Shown: positions 51,614 to 60,670, counted from the first letter of the stretch. The stretch is DNA of 61,323 nt from Caldilineaceae bacterium (GCA_026708085.1 JAPOVP010000173.1:1-61323), one strand, 5' to 3'. Notes: generated by a model from the sequence alone, not told the origin. Translations and numbers: made by a program.

Positions 51614-52489
51614 ATGAACTATGCCAAGCGTGAGGAGATGTGGGGCTATATCTTCGTCACACCTTTCCTGGTCCTGTTCCTGGTCTTTGTGCTGGTGCCT
51701 ACGGTCATGTCCGTCGTGATGGCCGCGCTCGAATGGTACGATCGAAAGCCGGTTTGGGTTGGTTTCGACAACATTGACCACGTCCTGAACGACAAGCGTT
51801 TCTGGCAATCTGTACGCAATACGTTAACCTACGTAGGGATGTTCACATTCGCTGCCGTCGCCCTGGCGCTTGCGGTGGCGATTCGAATTACCAAGTTCCG
51901 ACATCAGGGCATGCGCCAGGGCCTGCAAAGTGCGTTCTATCTGCCCAGTGTGGTTTCGCTCGTCGCCGTGGCGGTCGTCTGGCGCTACATCTTTAACAAT
52001 CAGTTCGGTCTGATCAACTACCTGTTGAGCGTGGTCGGAATCGAGCCTGTCAACTGGCTGGGGAATCCGCAGACAGCCCTGCCCTCCCTTGTCTTTATGG
52101 ATCTGGTGACCGGGCTGGGCGTCGGCATTATCATCTTCGTGGCTGCGGTCCTCGGACTGCCTTCCGAGTTGTTCGATGCAGCCCACATTGACGGCGCCAC
52201 CGGGTGGCTGGAGACGATATATATCACCATCCCCCTGTTGACCCCGAGCATTCTCTATGTGGCGGTGACGACGATGATCGTGGCAATGCAGCTCTTCGTC
52301 TCCGTCTTTTTCCTCACCAAAGGCGGGCCGGTGGGGTCCACGTTGACTCTCGCCTTCCTCACCTACCGTTACGCGTTTATCTTTCTGAAAGTGGGCTACG
52401 CATCGGCCGTCGGACTGGCGCTTCTCCTGCTCACCCTGGCACTGGCGGTGGTCCTCTTCCGCTGGTTCCGGTCCGTCGTGGAATACTAA
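51614..52489 (+). CDS. CUT1 sugar ABC transporter permease, MalF type
   Basis: A 291-residue membrane subunit with the start WGYIFVTPFLVLFLVFVLVP, six predicted helices and the EAA loop DAAHIDGATGWLETIY. It ends FRWFRSVVEY. CGGGGACAG precedes the ATG. It lies 83 bp after the binding-protein stop. It pairs with the MalG at 52507. Confidence 0.95.
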   Translation: MNYAKREEMWGYIFVTPFLVLFLVFVLVPTVMSVVMAALEWYDRKPVWVGFDNIDHVLNDKRFWQSVRNTLTYVGMFTFAAVALALAVAIRITKFRHQGMRQGLQSAFYLPSVVSLVAVAVVWRYIFNNQFGLINYLLSVVGIEPVNWLGNPQTALPSLVFMDLVTGLGVGIIIFVAAVLGLPSELFDAAHIDGATGWLETIYITIPLLTPSILYVAVTTMIVAMQLFVSVFFLTKGGPVGSTLTLAFLTYRYAFIFLKVGYASAVGLALLLLTLALAVVLFRWFRSVVEY

Positions 52490-52506
52490 AGGAGCCTGGG
52501 CGCGCC

Positions 52507-53415
52507 GTGCTGAAACAACCCACTGTCCCCGACGAGCTTGTCTCGCGTCCAATCCAGACCGAAAAGCGTTCCTGGCGCAAGGTTTGGGAAAAGATCGGCA
52601 GTAACTTCACACTGCTGCTGCTCCTTTTTTGGGCTCTCGTCTCATGGTTTCCCCTCTACTGGATGGTGCTGACCAGCTTTAAGAAAGGCCAGCAGGCGCA
52701 GGCTCTGCCCCCCGGGCTATGGTTGAAGGAGCCCACCCTGGAGTCCTATCAGCACGTGCTGAGCTCGACTTTTCCCGTGCTGCGCTGGTTGGCCAATAGC
52801 CTCTTCGTCTCCGTCACGGTTACGGTCTTTGGGCTGCTGTTGTGCGCGGCCGCCGGCTACGCCTTCGCGCGCAAGCGCTTTCGAGGACGTGACATCATCT
52901 TCTGGATGGTGCTGAGCACGATGATGCTGCCGGGTTTCTCCAGGCTGATCCCGGCCTTCATGCTGACGCTGCTGCTGAATCTGCATGACACCTACTGGGT
53001 CATGATCCTGCCCGGGCTGGCGTCACCCTATGCAGTCTTCCTCATCCGCCAGTTCATGTTGACGCTGCCGTCCGAGCTGTTCGACCAGGCGCGCATCGAC
53101 GGCGCCGGCGAAATCCGCCTCTGGTGGCAGATCGCGCTGCCGTTGACCAAACCGGCGCTGGCGGCATTGGGGACCTTCACCTTCGTGGCAACCTGGAACG
53201 ACTTCGTGTGGCCCCTGGCCGTGATCAACGATCTGAAACTGATGCCCATCCAGGTCGGCGTGACCCTGCTGCGCGGCATGGAGCGCACCGGGCGCAACGA
53301 CTACCCCATCGCCATGGCCTCCGGCGTGTTGATGGCCGTGCCGCCGGTCATCATATTCTTCCTGTTCCAACAGTACTTTATCCGCGGCCTGACCATCGGC
53401 GCGTTGAAGGGCTAG
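52507..53415 (+). CDS. CUT1 sugar ABC transporter permease, MalG type
   Basis: A 302-residue membrane subunit. GTG 52507 is the start, 12 nt after GGAG and 17 bp past the malF stop; the same frame stays open far upstream inside malF but in non-family sequence. Features are ALVSWFPLYWMVLTSFKK, the EAA loop DQARIDGAGEIRLWWQ and the tail QQYFIRGLTIGALKG. It completes transporter F. Confidence 0.94.
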   Translation: MLKQPTVPDELVSRPIQTEKRSWRKVWEKIGSNFTLLLLLFWALVSWFPLYWMVLTSFKKGQQAQALPPGLWLKEPTLESYQHVLSSTFPVLRWLANSLFVSVTVTVFGLLLCAAAGYAFARKRFRGRDIIFWMVLSTMMLPGFSRLIPAFMLTLLLNLHDTYWVMILPGLASPYAVFLIRQFMLTLPSELFDQARIDGAGEIRLWWQIALPLTKPALAALGTFTFVATWNDFVWPLAVINDLKLMPIQVGVTLLRGMERTGRNDYPIAMASGVLMAVPPVIIFFLFQQYFIRGLTIGALKG

Positions 53416-53573
53416 TGGATGCCGGCGCGACGACCTCTTACACAACTGTCGCAGTGTCAGGCTTAACCCCAAACGGATCACTCCTATAGTTATCAACGGG
53501 CGCAGTCCCGCGCGCCTGTTTGGCTCCGTCCGGCACACCCCGATTGCGGCCTACAGCTTGATGCCGCCTCAGG

Positions 53574-54584
53574 TCAAAACGTCCACTCGATCAACACACC
53601 GAGGAAACTGTTCGGGCGCTCTACGAGCATCTCGTATGTCTCTCCAACGTCGTCTGGCTGAATGCGGTGGCTGATCAGACCCTCGCTCTGCAGCGAGCCG
53701 TCCGCGAACAGGCGCAAGACCAGATCAAGGTTGCGCTCTCGCGTCCACGGGTCCTGGGTCGTGTGGGGATGTCCGGACACGCGGGCATGCGCGCCGATCA
53801 GTGAGACGCCTTTGTGGTGAACAGCCCTGTAGAGATCGATTTCGGCCGACCCGCGGGGGCTGCCCAGCAGCACCACGCGCCCGCCGTCGCCTGCCAGGTC
53901 CAGGGCCTGCGCTACGACATGGGGATTGCCGGTCGCTTCGATCACGACCTCCGCCATATGTCCACCGGTGATATCGTCCACTGTCTGCCTGACGTCCGAC
54001 TGCTCCGGATTGAGAGCATGGACACCACTGGCGCCTGCGATCCGCACGCGATTGGGAAGGAGATCGACCCCAATCACGGGCCGCGCGCCGGAGAGTCGAG
54101 ACAGCTGCGCTGCAAACTGGCCGATCAGCCCCAGACCCAAGACGATCACCGTTTCGCCCAAATCGACTCTGCCCTGACGCACGCCCACTGCGCTGATACC
54201 CCCCATCACAGCCAGTGCGCCCTGCTCCAGCGTAACGTCCGGCGGCAAACGCCACATTTTGGTTGTGCGTACATCACACAGGGCCCAGTCGCCATGCGGT
54301 GCGTAGACCACCACACGGTCGCCTTCTGCCCATTCTGTCACCTCGCGGCCGACCGCCTGCACGGCGCCTGCCAGGGCATAGCCCATATCGATGGGGAACT
54401 GCGGCGGGTCCGGCCCTGAAAAGCCGATGTGAGAGCCACTGTACATCGCCAGCTCTGTGCCCGCGCTGATCAGGGAGTAGGCCGACTTGACGACAACCTC
54501 ATGCGGGGCAGGCACTTCTGGGATTTCGAAGGATTCCCATTCAATCTGCCGAATCGCCTTACAGACCAGGCGTCTGGCTCGCAT
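53574..54584 (-). CDS. Zinc-type (MDR) alcohol/sorbitol dehydrogenase-like protein
   Basis: A 336-residue medium-chain dehydrogenase. The N-terminal domain has EVVVKSAYSLISAGTELAMYSG (in place of the usual zinc Cys of YCGVCxSD), MGYALAGAV and GDRVVVYAPHGDWALC. The Rossmann domain has VIVLGLGLIGQFAAQ. The catalytic-zinc Cys seems replaced by Ala-Gly, as in zinc-free relatives. ATG 54584 (GAGGAAGAACAGG upstream) is used; codons up to 54656 overlap the GH127 gene. It is last of a three-gene operon and probably oxidises a sugar freed by the two glycosidases. Confidence 0.88.
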   Translation of the reverse strand: MRARRLVCKAIRQIEWESFEIPEVPAPHEVVVKSAYSLISAGTELAMYSGSHIGFSGPDPPQFPIDMGYALAGAVQAVGREVTEWAEGDRVVVYAPHGDWALCDVRTTKMWRLPPDVTLEQGALAVMGGISAVGVRQGRVDLGETVIVLGLGLIGQFAAQLSRLSGARPVIGVDLLPNRVRIAGASGVHALNPEQSDVRQTVDDITGGHMAEVVIEATGNPHVVAQALDLAGDGGRVVLLGSPRGSAEIDLYRAVHHKGVSLIGAHARVSGHPHTTQDPWTRERNLDLVLRLFADGSLQSEGLISHRIQPDDVGETYEMLVERPNSFLGVLIEWTF

Positions 54585-54631
54585 CCTGTTCTTCCTCTTG
54601 AGCTGCTGTCCGGTCGCCTTTGCTTCGTCCC

Positions 54632-56575
54632 TCATTCTGTTTTGCCATCCATCCATGTACGCATCGACGACCTGCTGTCACGATTTGCCCATGCATAGTA
54701 GGGAATGAAGGTCAGGCCGGCGTCCGGTTGGTCGTATGATCCGCCGTCTCCTTGTAGAGCAATAACCCCGCCGAGAAGATCTTGCCTGAAATCTGCCCCG
54801 AATTCGCTCAGCAATGCTGACTGCCGGTAGTGCCCCAAAAGCTCGCGGCCGTCATCCCCCCCGTTCCCCGGCGGCAGCGCAACGTACGGGCCCCACATAT
54901 CAATGGCGGGATTGTCGGTACTCTCGGCGCAATACACAAGCGGGCCGCGACACAGCGCCACCTTGCCTTCAAAGTACCTGGCACGCGGGTCGGCAGTCAT
55001 GGCAACAACATGCATCGGCAGCTGCAGTGTGACGCTGTCACCTTTGCGCCATTCTCCGGTAATGCGACAGTAGGATCCAGGCGCGATGTCGCCTTCGACA
55101 GGCTGTCCATTCACCTGCACAGTTGGGTTGCGGCACCATTCAGGTATTCTCAGGTTCAGATCAAAAGTGGAGGGCCGTTCGGGCTCGAGAGTGATTCTTA
55201 CTTTACCGTCCCATGGATAGGACGTGTCCTGAGCAAGGCATAGTTCGGTCCCGTCAGCCAGGCGCCAGTCCATCGTGCAACTGTCATACAGGTGGATCCA
55301 TACGCCATCCTGTGAAGTGCTGAAAATGTATCCTGGCAATGACGCGATCGTGCGGAGCGCGTTGGGTGAGCAGCAACTGGTGGAGGCTGATGACCAGGGG
55401 GTGCGCTGCCAGTGGTTGCCGTCTGACGAGAGGGGACACATATAATGGAACTTGCCGCCGTCGGCAGATACGTGCGCCAGGAAGCCGTTGTACAACGTCC
55501 TCTCCATCAGGTCGGCGTAACAGGCATCGCCCGTCACGGCCAGCATGCGCCAGTTCCAAGTCGCGTTTCCGATCGCTTCGCACGTCTCCAAACCTGTGCC
55601 CAGCAGGAACCTGAAGACACCCGCATGCAGTTCGAAGGCGTCTTTGCATGTCAGCTCGCCGTTCTCAGAGTCCACGGCCAACTGGCCGGTGAGATGCAGC
55701 TTGCCGGCTGTCATGTCACGCCAGATGGCAGTGAGCTTGTCCATGAATACCTGGTCGCCTGTCTCTGCATAATAGTCGGCGCCGCCGCACATGAGGTATG
55801 TCTGACGTACAACGTGCCTGCTCACGTAGCCAAGGAAACTGGAACCGATGATCGGGGGCTGTCTCAGTAGTGGGGTGAGGAAATGTCTGGCGCCGGCGAG
55901 ATATCTCTCTCTGCCCGTGGTACGGTAGAGTTCGACCAATGCCATTTCGATGACGCTGTGCCCGGCAAAGTTCTCCCCCCGAAACTGCTGGCAGATTGCG
56001 TCAGCAACATGCTGCGCGCACGCCAGAAATTCGGTCGATCCAGTAGCGCGGTAGTGTGCAATGGCAGCCTGGATCATATGTCCCGGGTTGCCCAGTCCGT
56101 ACGATCTTTCGAAACTGTCGCCATAGTAGATAGCCCAGAATGCGTTGTCCTGATGCGCATTGGCAACGCCGGTCACAAACAGGTCGAGCAAGGCGCGCGT
56201 GTCAGGATCGTTCCCGGACTGCATAACATACGCGCAAGCTTCCAGCCATTTATGGAAGTTCGCGCGCCAGGAATGGCCGTTGCGCGAGCGGTTCATTCCG
56301 GTGGGATTGGTCCTTAGCGTTTCCAGGCCGGCCGCGATTCCCGCCTTGTCGCCCGCCGCGTAGGCCCTGAACGGCGCGGTCTGGTCGTCTACGTCCAGCC
56401 AGGCCAGGAACGACGGGATGCCATTCGTCCGGTTGGCATGCATGCGCGTGTTCCAGAATCCTTCGCGCATGGTAACGGCCTGCACCGGGACGGGTTTGAG
56501 AGGGGCAAAAGGGCTGGCGACGGTGGACACGACGCCGGCCTCCTGCCAATGAGGGATATGTCGATTGTCTGACAT
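54632..56575 (-). CDS. GH127-family (DUF1680) beta-L-arabinofuranosidase-like protein
   Basis: A 647-residue enzyme. The cysteine-zinc active site of GH127 is present: Glu330 and Cys332 in GLETCEAIGN, and the Cys401-Cys402 pair in STSCCSPNALR, where the first Cys is the expected nucleophile. An alpha-barrel from about residue 30 (PVQAVTMREGFWNTRM) is followed by beta-domains (TFDLNLRIPEWCRNP, CRGPLVYCAES). No signal peptide is seen, so it acts inside the cell on imported oligosaccharides. GGGAGGAG precedes the ATG. It lies between the GH67-like and MDR genes in one operon. Confidence 0.92.
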   Translation of the reverse strand: MSDNRHIPHWQEAGVVSTVASPFAPLKPVPVQAVTMREGFWNTRMHANRTNGIPSFLAWLDVDDQTAPFRAYAAGDKAGIAAGLETLRTNPTGMNRSRNGHSWRANFHKWLEACAYVMQSGNDPDTRALLDLFVTGVANAHQDNAFWAIYYGDSFERSYGLGNPGHMIQAAIAHYRATGSTEFLACAQHVADAICQQFRGENFAGHSVIEMALVELYRTTGRERYLAGARHFLTPLLRQPPIIGSSFLGYVSRHVVRQTYLMCGGADYYAETGDQVFMDKLTAIWRDMTAGKLHLTGQLAVDSENGELTCKDAFELHAGVFRFLLGTGLETCEAIGNATWNWRMLAVTGDACYADLMERTLYNGFLAHVSADGGKFHYMCPLSSDGNHWQRTPWSSASTSCCSPNALRTIASLPGYIFSTSQDGVWIHLYDSCTMDWRLADGTELCLAQDTSYPWDGKVRITLEPERPSTFDLNLRIPEWCRNPTVQVNGQPVEGDIAPGSYCRITGEWRKGDSVTLQLPMHVVAMTADPRARYFEGKVALCRGPLVYCAESTDNPAIDMWGPYVALPPGNGGDDGRELLGHYRQSALLSEFGADFRQDLLGGVIALQGDGGSYDQPDAGLTFIPYYAWANRDSRSSMRTWMDGKTE

Positions 56576-56657
56576 GCAAATCTCCTCCCTGGGAACGTGC
56601 GCATCCTGTCAGCACGCGGCCGTCTCGCCGCCCCGACGCGATACGCAATTCGGAACC

Positions 56658-58709
56658 TCACTCCATCTGGACTTCCGTCGCGCCGGCGGCGAGGAACGGG
56701 CCGAGCGTTTCACCCCGCAACAGCTTGTCCAAATCGTCCAGAAACTCCAGATAGGTGCCCTGCCAGCCAAAGTGGTCCCAGAACCAGCCGTCATACGGCG
56801 ACCCGGCCGTGGCCTCGCCCTTCGGAACGTCGGCGTAGCGGACGCGCATTGCCTCGATCTGTTCTGCCTGCAGCCGCCCCAGTTTGAAGTCCAGGTACAG
56901 CCCGAAACAGTCCACAAAGATGCGCACGTCGTTCACGTTGGCTTCAAGCAGCCCGGCGACGTGAGCAAAGGAATCCGGGTCAATCTTGCCATCCAGCTGA
57001 CGCCACGCCGCCAGCACCCTTTCCATGTGGGCGATGGACGGCCTCTTCTCGGCCATCAGCTCGTCGGCATAGGCGCCGGTCAGCGGCACGCGGTTGAAGA
57101 TGAGCTGGTAGCGCGGATCGTTGCGCAGCGCTTCGCCCTCCTCCTCGGGATAGGCGTCGAGAGGCAACGCCAGCCCGAGGACGTCTTCGCCCACGCGATC
57201 CATGCCCGGATGCAGGTAGTCGGTCCAGATTCGCCACGGACCGTTGAGGCGAGTGTCCAGGTAGCTGTAGCGCGCTACGTAACTGTGACACTGGGTCAAG
57301 CCGCTGCGGCTGAAAAGAGCGCCGATGGTGGCGGGATAGGTCTCGCGCAGGCCGGGAAGGAACGCGCGCGACTCCGTGCCGTACTCCATCGTCAGCCACT
57401 CGGACAGGATGTCGTCTGGATCGAGGTAGGGGTTCCAGCACAGCTTGCCGTAGGCGTACCAGTTGGAGAGGTTGAGCGGATGGTCTACGTGTTCGGGATG
57501 GATCCCCAGATTGGCGTCAAACCCGTCACAATTCTTGTCGGCCGCCTTGAGGAACTCTTCCTGCCAGCGGTGGGCCATGGAGCAAGGCAGGAAGTTCAGC
57601 CCGGCCGTATCGCCCACCAGCGCCAGCTCGAACACGTAAGGGGAACGCTCGCCCGGTCGATTGCCGATGTGGCGCCAGATCGGGTGCGGCGGATAGGGCG
57701 GACGAAAGTCCCAGTACAGATGGCAGGGCGCGATGCGCACATTCGCTGGAAGCTCATCCCCCCAGTCCCCGAACAGCTCTGTTTCGGATTTGGCGTAGGC
57801 GGCCTGATCGGTGACTGCGGGCCAAAGCAGCTCTCCGCCGATGGTGGCCAGTGCCTCGCTGACCAAACGCATACCGGCCAGAACGCGCTCGCGAACCGGC
57901 AGCGCGCGGCAGCGGTCGCAGTCGTCCTCGTGCGGGCCTGGCGCGTTCTCGCCAGCGCCCCAGACGATGGCATTGCGCACCGACGGCATGGTGTCGGCCA
58001 GGCGCGCGGCAAAATCGTGCCACTGTGCGCGGACGGCATCGGAAAAGGGACAGACGTCTTCATAGTTCCCGTTTTCGTCCGGCTCGGCATAGTGGAGGGA
58101 CAGGCCAACCGTTACGCCGAAGCGGTCCAGAAAGCGGGCGAACTGCTCGACCGGCTCGGCGTGGGAAAGCCAGCGTTCGAACTGTGAGCCCCTGGCCGCG
58201 TATTGAGCGAACAGGCCGAGGCTGTTGACGCGCATGGCCAGCAGCCGCCGGGCGAGGTCCAGGTACTCCGGGCACTCTTCCGGGCGCAGCATTTTTTCGT
58301 AGTCCAGGATACTCTTGAAAGGCAGACACCAGACCTTGTTCGAAGGCGTTTCCCACATCCGCAGTGCGCGCACCGGGAAATGCGGGCCATCGGTCAACGC
58401 TGTGATGGTCTGGTTGCATCGGGCGCGGTCAATGCACTCCTGCACCCCATACAGAACGCCCCGCCCATCGCCGCCGGTGATGCGCAAGTCGGCGCCGTCG
58501 TTCACTTCGATGCGATAGTGCTCCGGCTTCAAGTCGGTCCCGTCGGTGTCCAACCAGGCCTTGACATTCCCTTGATCGGAATGAGTCCCGATGGTTGGCC
58601 TTATCCCTCCCAGCTTTTCGATCCAGCGTGCCAACTCGTCGCCGGCGGTCCGAACGCGTGGACTGGCATCGCGCGGGATTCTGATCGCATCGATCACTGG
58701 CATCTGCAT
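56658..58709 (-). CDS. GH67/GH115-like alpha-glucuronidase-type protein
   Basis: A 683-residue protein. The N-terminal domain resembles the GH20b/GH67N type (ELARWIEKLGGIRPTIG, then GGDGRGVLYGVQECID near residue 80). A TIM-barrel-like central part follows (FPVRALRMWE, MRVNSLGLFAQYA, GENAPGPHEDDCDRCRALP), with a long helical C-terminal part. GH67 enzymes remove 4-O-methylglucuronate from xylan, but the usual catalytic acids cannot be placed by eye, so the substrate is uncertain. AGGAGG lies 11 nt before ATG 58709. It heads the operon with GH127 and the MDR dehydrogenase. Confidence 0.65.
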   Translation of the reverse strand: MQMPVIDAIRIPRDASPRVRTAGDELARWIEKLGGIRPTIGTHSDQGNVKAWLDTDGTDLKPEHYRIEVNDGADLRITGGDGRGVLYGVQECIDRARCNQTITALTDGPHFPVRALRMWETPSNKVWCLPFKSILDYEKMLRPEECPEYLDLARRLLAMRVNSLGLFAQYAARGSQFERWLSHAEPVEQFARFLDRFGVTVGLSLHYAEPDENGNYEDVCPFSDAVRAQWHDFAARLADTMPSVRNAIVWGAGENAPGPHEDDCDRCRALPVRERVLAGMRLVSEALATIGGELLWPAVTDQAAYAKSETELFGDWGDELPANVRIAPCHLYWDFRPPYPPHPIWRHIGNRPGERSPYVFELALVGDTAGLNFLPCSMAHRWQEEFLKAADKNCDGFDANLGIHPEHVDHPLNLSNWYAYGKLCWNPYLDPDDILSEWLTMEYGTESRAFLPGLRETYPATIGALFSRSGLTQCHSYVARYSYLDTRLNGPWRIWTDYLHPGMDRVGEDVLGLALPLDAYPEEEGEALRNDPRYQLIFNRVPLTGAYADELMAEKRPSIAHMERVLAAWRQLDGKIDPDSFAHVAGLLEANVNDVRIFVDCFGLYLDFKLGRLQAEQIEAMRVRYADVPKGEATAGSPYDGWFWDHFGWQGTYLEFLDDLDKLLRGETLGPFLAAGATEVQME

Positions 58710-58769
58710 GTCTGTGTTTACCTCCTACGATTTTCGCTTCAACTCAAGTGGTCAACCGGTAGGGTTGCA

Positions 58770-58944
58770 TTAAGTGGCTGTGTACGCCCACTGTCCGCGG
58801 ATCATAGTACGCCAGGCACTAAAGTCATCCTCCAAGATCGCTATATCGGCGTCCTTGCCCGCTTCCAAGCTGCCCTTGCGGTCATCCACGCCGATAACGC
58901 GGGCTGGCGTCAGGCTTGCCATACGAAAACGAGCGCCTTCCGGC
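58770..58944 (-). pseudogene. 3' remnant of N-acetylglucosamine-6-phosphate deacetylase gene
   Basis: The frame ending TAA at 58770 gives RMASLTPARVIGVDDRKGSL, EAGKDADIAILEDDFSAW and a final MIRGQW, the C-terminal signature of NagA. The metal-binding amidohydrolase core is missing: upstream of about 58944 the sequence is unrelated. Deletion left only about 55 codons, so no activity is expected. It sits between the GH67-like operon and truncated long-repeat copy 4. Confidence 0.8.
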
Positions 58945-59125
58945 AGGCCCGCGCCGCTACTGACGTTCAATACCCGGCAATGTCAAACGGGTGCATCCCA
59001 AAATGGGGGCGAACTCTCGTATAACTCCGGCAGAAGATAAACCATGGTCAGTCCGCGATCAGCTCTGACTCAGGCGAAGCGCCGTTACTAACCCCTGGCC
59101 CCCAGCCCCTAACCCCTGCAGTTCT

Positions 59126-59195
59126 GGGCGGTCGGGCCTGGTCGGCCCTCCCTTGTGCGGGGGCTCCGCCCCCGCAACGCCCCCTCTCCTACAAC
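59126..59195 (+). repeat. Long intergenic repeat, copy 4 (truncated)
   Basis: Only the first 70 bp of the element are present, including the GC hairpin and CCCCCTCTCCTACAAC. Unrelated sequence (ATGCCTCATCGACC) follows where the other copies continue. The break probably reflects a deletion or recombination. Confidence 0.9.
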
Positions 59196-59516
59196 ATGCC
59201 TCATCGACCTGGTGTCGATATTGGTGACGGGTGCCCAACCGAAAGAGTTTCGCCAAACCACGCCCCGCCAGTCCCCGAGCCAATCTTGCTCAGACAAGAC
59301 CGCGTCACTCTCTCCTCACTCCTCTCCACTCTCTCCTCGCCTTTGTGCCTGCCCCCGCACACTCCCCGACTGACGAACTCCACCGTACGGCCAGGCCTGG
59401 CGCCTGTACTGCGTCTCGCCAAGAGATGGTAAACAACGCCAGCCACCGCTGGCACTGATTCCCCGCCAGCCTGTTCCCACCCCAAATCTGGGATGCACCC
59501 TGTCAAACCCAGGGAG
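59196..59516. other. Gene-poor stretch after truncated repeat
   Basis: No intact gene is recognised. A minus-strand frame MSEQDWLGDWRGVVWRN from 59297 runs into the repeat and could be the start of a lost gene, but it matches nothing I know. A purine/pyrimidine repeat lies at 59305-59344, and a 6 bp stem GCCAGC-CACC-GCTGGC at 59438-59453. Confidence 0.4.
59305..59344 (+). repeat. Purine/pyrimidine intergenic repeat, copy 7
   Basis: A pyrimidine arm TCACTCTCTCCTCACTCCTC continuing to CTCTCCTCGCCTTT. Thirty bases are identical with 3182-3211. Confidence 0.75.
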
Positions 59517-59544
59517 TTGTGCCAAAAGCATTCTGGACTATAAT
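59517..59544 (+). promoter_or_regulatory. Promoter of the PhyH gene at 59646
   Basis: TTGTGC (59517-59522), a 16 bp spacer and a perfect TATAAT (59539-59544). The leader to the ATG would be about 95 nt. Confidence 0.6.
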
Positions 59545-59645
59545 ACCTCCTTGTGATTGAGAGATTGCAGCAGAATTCGGCGGGGCAAAAGCCTTCCGAG
59601 CCGACTTACACCGGATTTCTGATTGAGGTCAGCTGAGGAAATATT

Positions 59646-60494
59646 ATGACGCAGGAAGACTATAGCCTTACCGAAGAGCAGATCCAGCTTTTTGAAGTTT
59701 TCGGGTTCCTGGTCCGGAGAAATCTGTTCAGTCCCGAGGAGATGAATAAGATAAACGAAGAGTTCGATCGTCGCCTTGCATCCATTCTGGAGGAAACCGA
59801 TCCTGAAGAGAAACGTATTTTCAACAACTGGGGTAACCGGACCCCGGAAACCCCCTTTATTGCCAGCTTGCTTGAGGACCCGCGCATTTATCTGCCCGCG
59901 GAACAGCTGCTCGATGAAGATTCCGTTCCCGTCCATTCTAACGCCAACAGCTATGAGAATAATACCGAATGGCATCCGGATTGGAGCGATCCTCATCTGG
60001 TGGCAATCAAGAACGTCATGTATCTGCAGCCGACAACCGCTGACCGCGGCGCATTGCGTCTCATTCCCGGGTCGCACAAAAATCCATTACATGAAGAACT
60101 TCATAGCATTGGATTGCGCAGTACGTTTGGCCCTGTAAAGGCCCGGTTCTTGGAAGAGTCTGGTCTGAGCGGTGAAGATATTCCCTGCTATGTATTTAAT
60201 TCGAATCCGGGTGATGTCATTATCTTCAACCAGTTGACCTGGCATGCTGCCTTTGGCGGCTATAGAGACCGCCGCACCTGCACCTTTAATTTCTATGGTG
60301 CCCCAAGGACACCCGAAGCGGTAGAGTCGATGCGCAAAGTGGTGGAATACATTCCTGAACTCAAGAAGAACTTGGGAACGGTGGGGTTGCAATATCATCC
60401 CTGGTGGCTGGAAAATCCCGAAAATAACCCCAGGCGTGCGCGCTGGATTAGTCGGTTGGAGAAGTGGGGTTTCGTGGAAGCTTATAATAACTAG
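59646..60494 (+). CDS. Phytanoyl-CoA dioxygenase (PhyH) family protein
   Basis: A 282-residue Fe(II)/2-oxoglutarate dioxygenase. The iron ligands are His-x-Asp in EWHPDWSDPH and the distal His in LTWHAAFGGY; Arg residues in GYRDRRTCTF are candidates for 2-oxoglutarate binding. Further family features are LIPGSHKNPLHEEL and SNPGDVIIFNQ. GAGG lies 9 nt before ATG 59646. Codon use is visibly richer in A/T than its neighbours, which hints at recent acquisition. It is alone, with its own promoter and a hairpin after it. Confidence 0.93.
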   Translation: MTQEDYSLTEEQIQLFEVFGFLVRRNLFSPEEMNKINEEFDRRLASILEETDPEEKRIFNNWGNRTPETPFIASLLEDPRIYLPAEQLLDEDSVPVHSNANSYENNTEWHPDWSDPHLVAIKNVMYLQPTTADRGALRLIPGSHKNPLHEELHSIGLRSTFGPVKARFLEESGLSGEDIPCYVFNSNPGDVIIFNQLTWHAAFGGYRDRRTCTFNFYGAPRTPEAVESMRKVVEYIPELKKNLGTVGLQYHPWWLENPENNPRRARWISRLEKWGFVEAYNN

Positions 60495-60531
60495 GGCTCG
60501 TTGACGTTTCAACCAGCCATCCCAACCGTAG

Positions 60532-60552
60532 GGGCACCCCTTGTGGGTGCCC
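60532..60552 (+). terminator. Hairpin downstream of the PhyH gene
   Basis: GGGCACCC (60532-60539) and GGGTGCCC (60545-60552) pair perfectly around CTTGT; an outer AACCAG/CTGGTT pair may extend it. It lies between convergent genes and could stop transcription, although no U-run follows. Confidence 0.5.
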
Positions 60553-60670
60553 TGGTTGTTGCCTCCCTTGTGTGCCCTTCGTGTCCCTTTGTGGCCCTCC
60601 CTGGAACAAAGAAAGCTGTTCTTCGCGCCCCTGCGCGTGCTGAGAACTGCCTCTGACCCTTCACGAGGGT

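Noticed and set aside
56565..58187. A 540-codon forward ORF
   Set aside because: It lies opposite the GH67-like gene, which has a ribosome site and domain features. The forward frame has none.
58976..59495. Inverted pair of GGGATGCACCC segments near 58990 and 59490 as transposon ends
   Set aside because: Only about 12 bases match, no target duplication is seen and no transposase lies between them.
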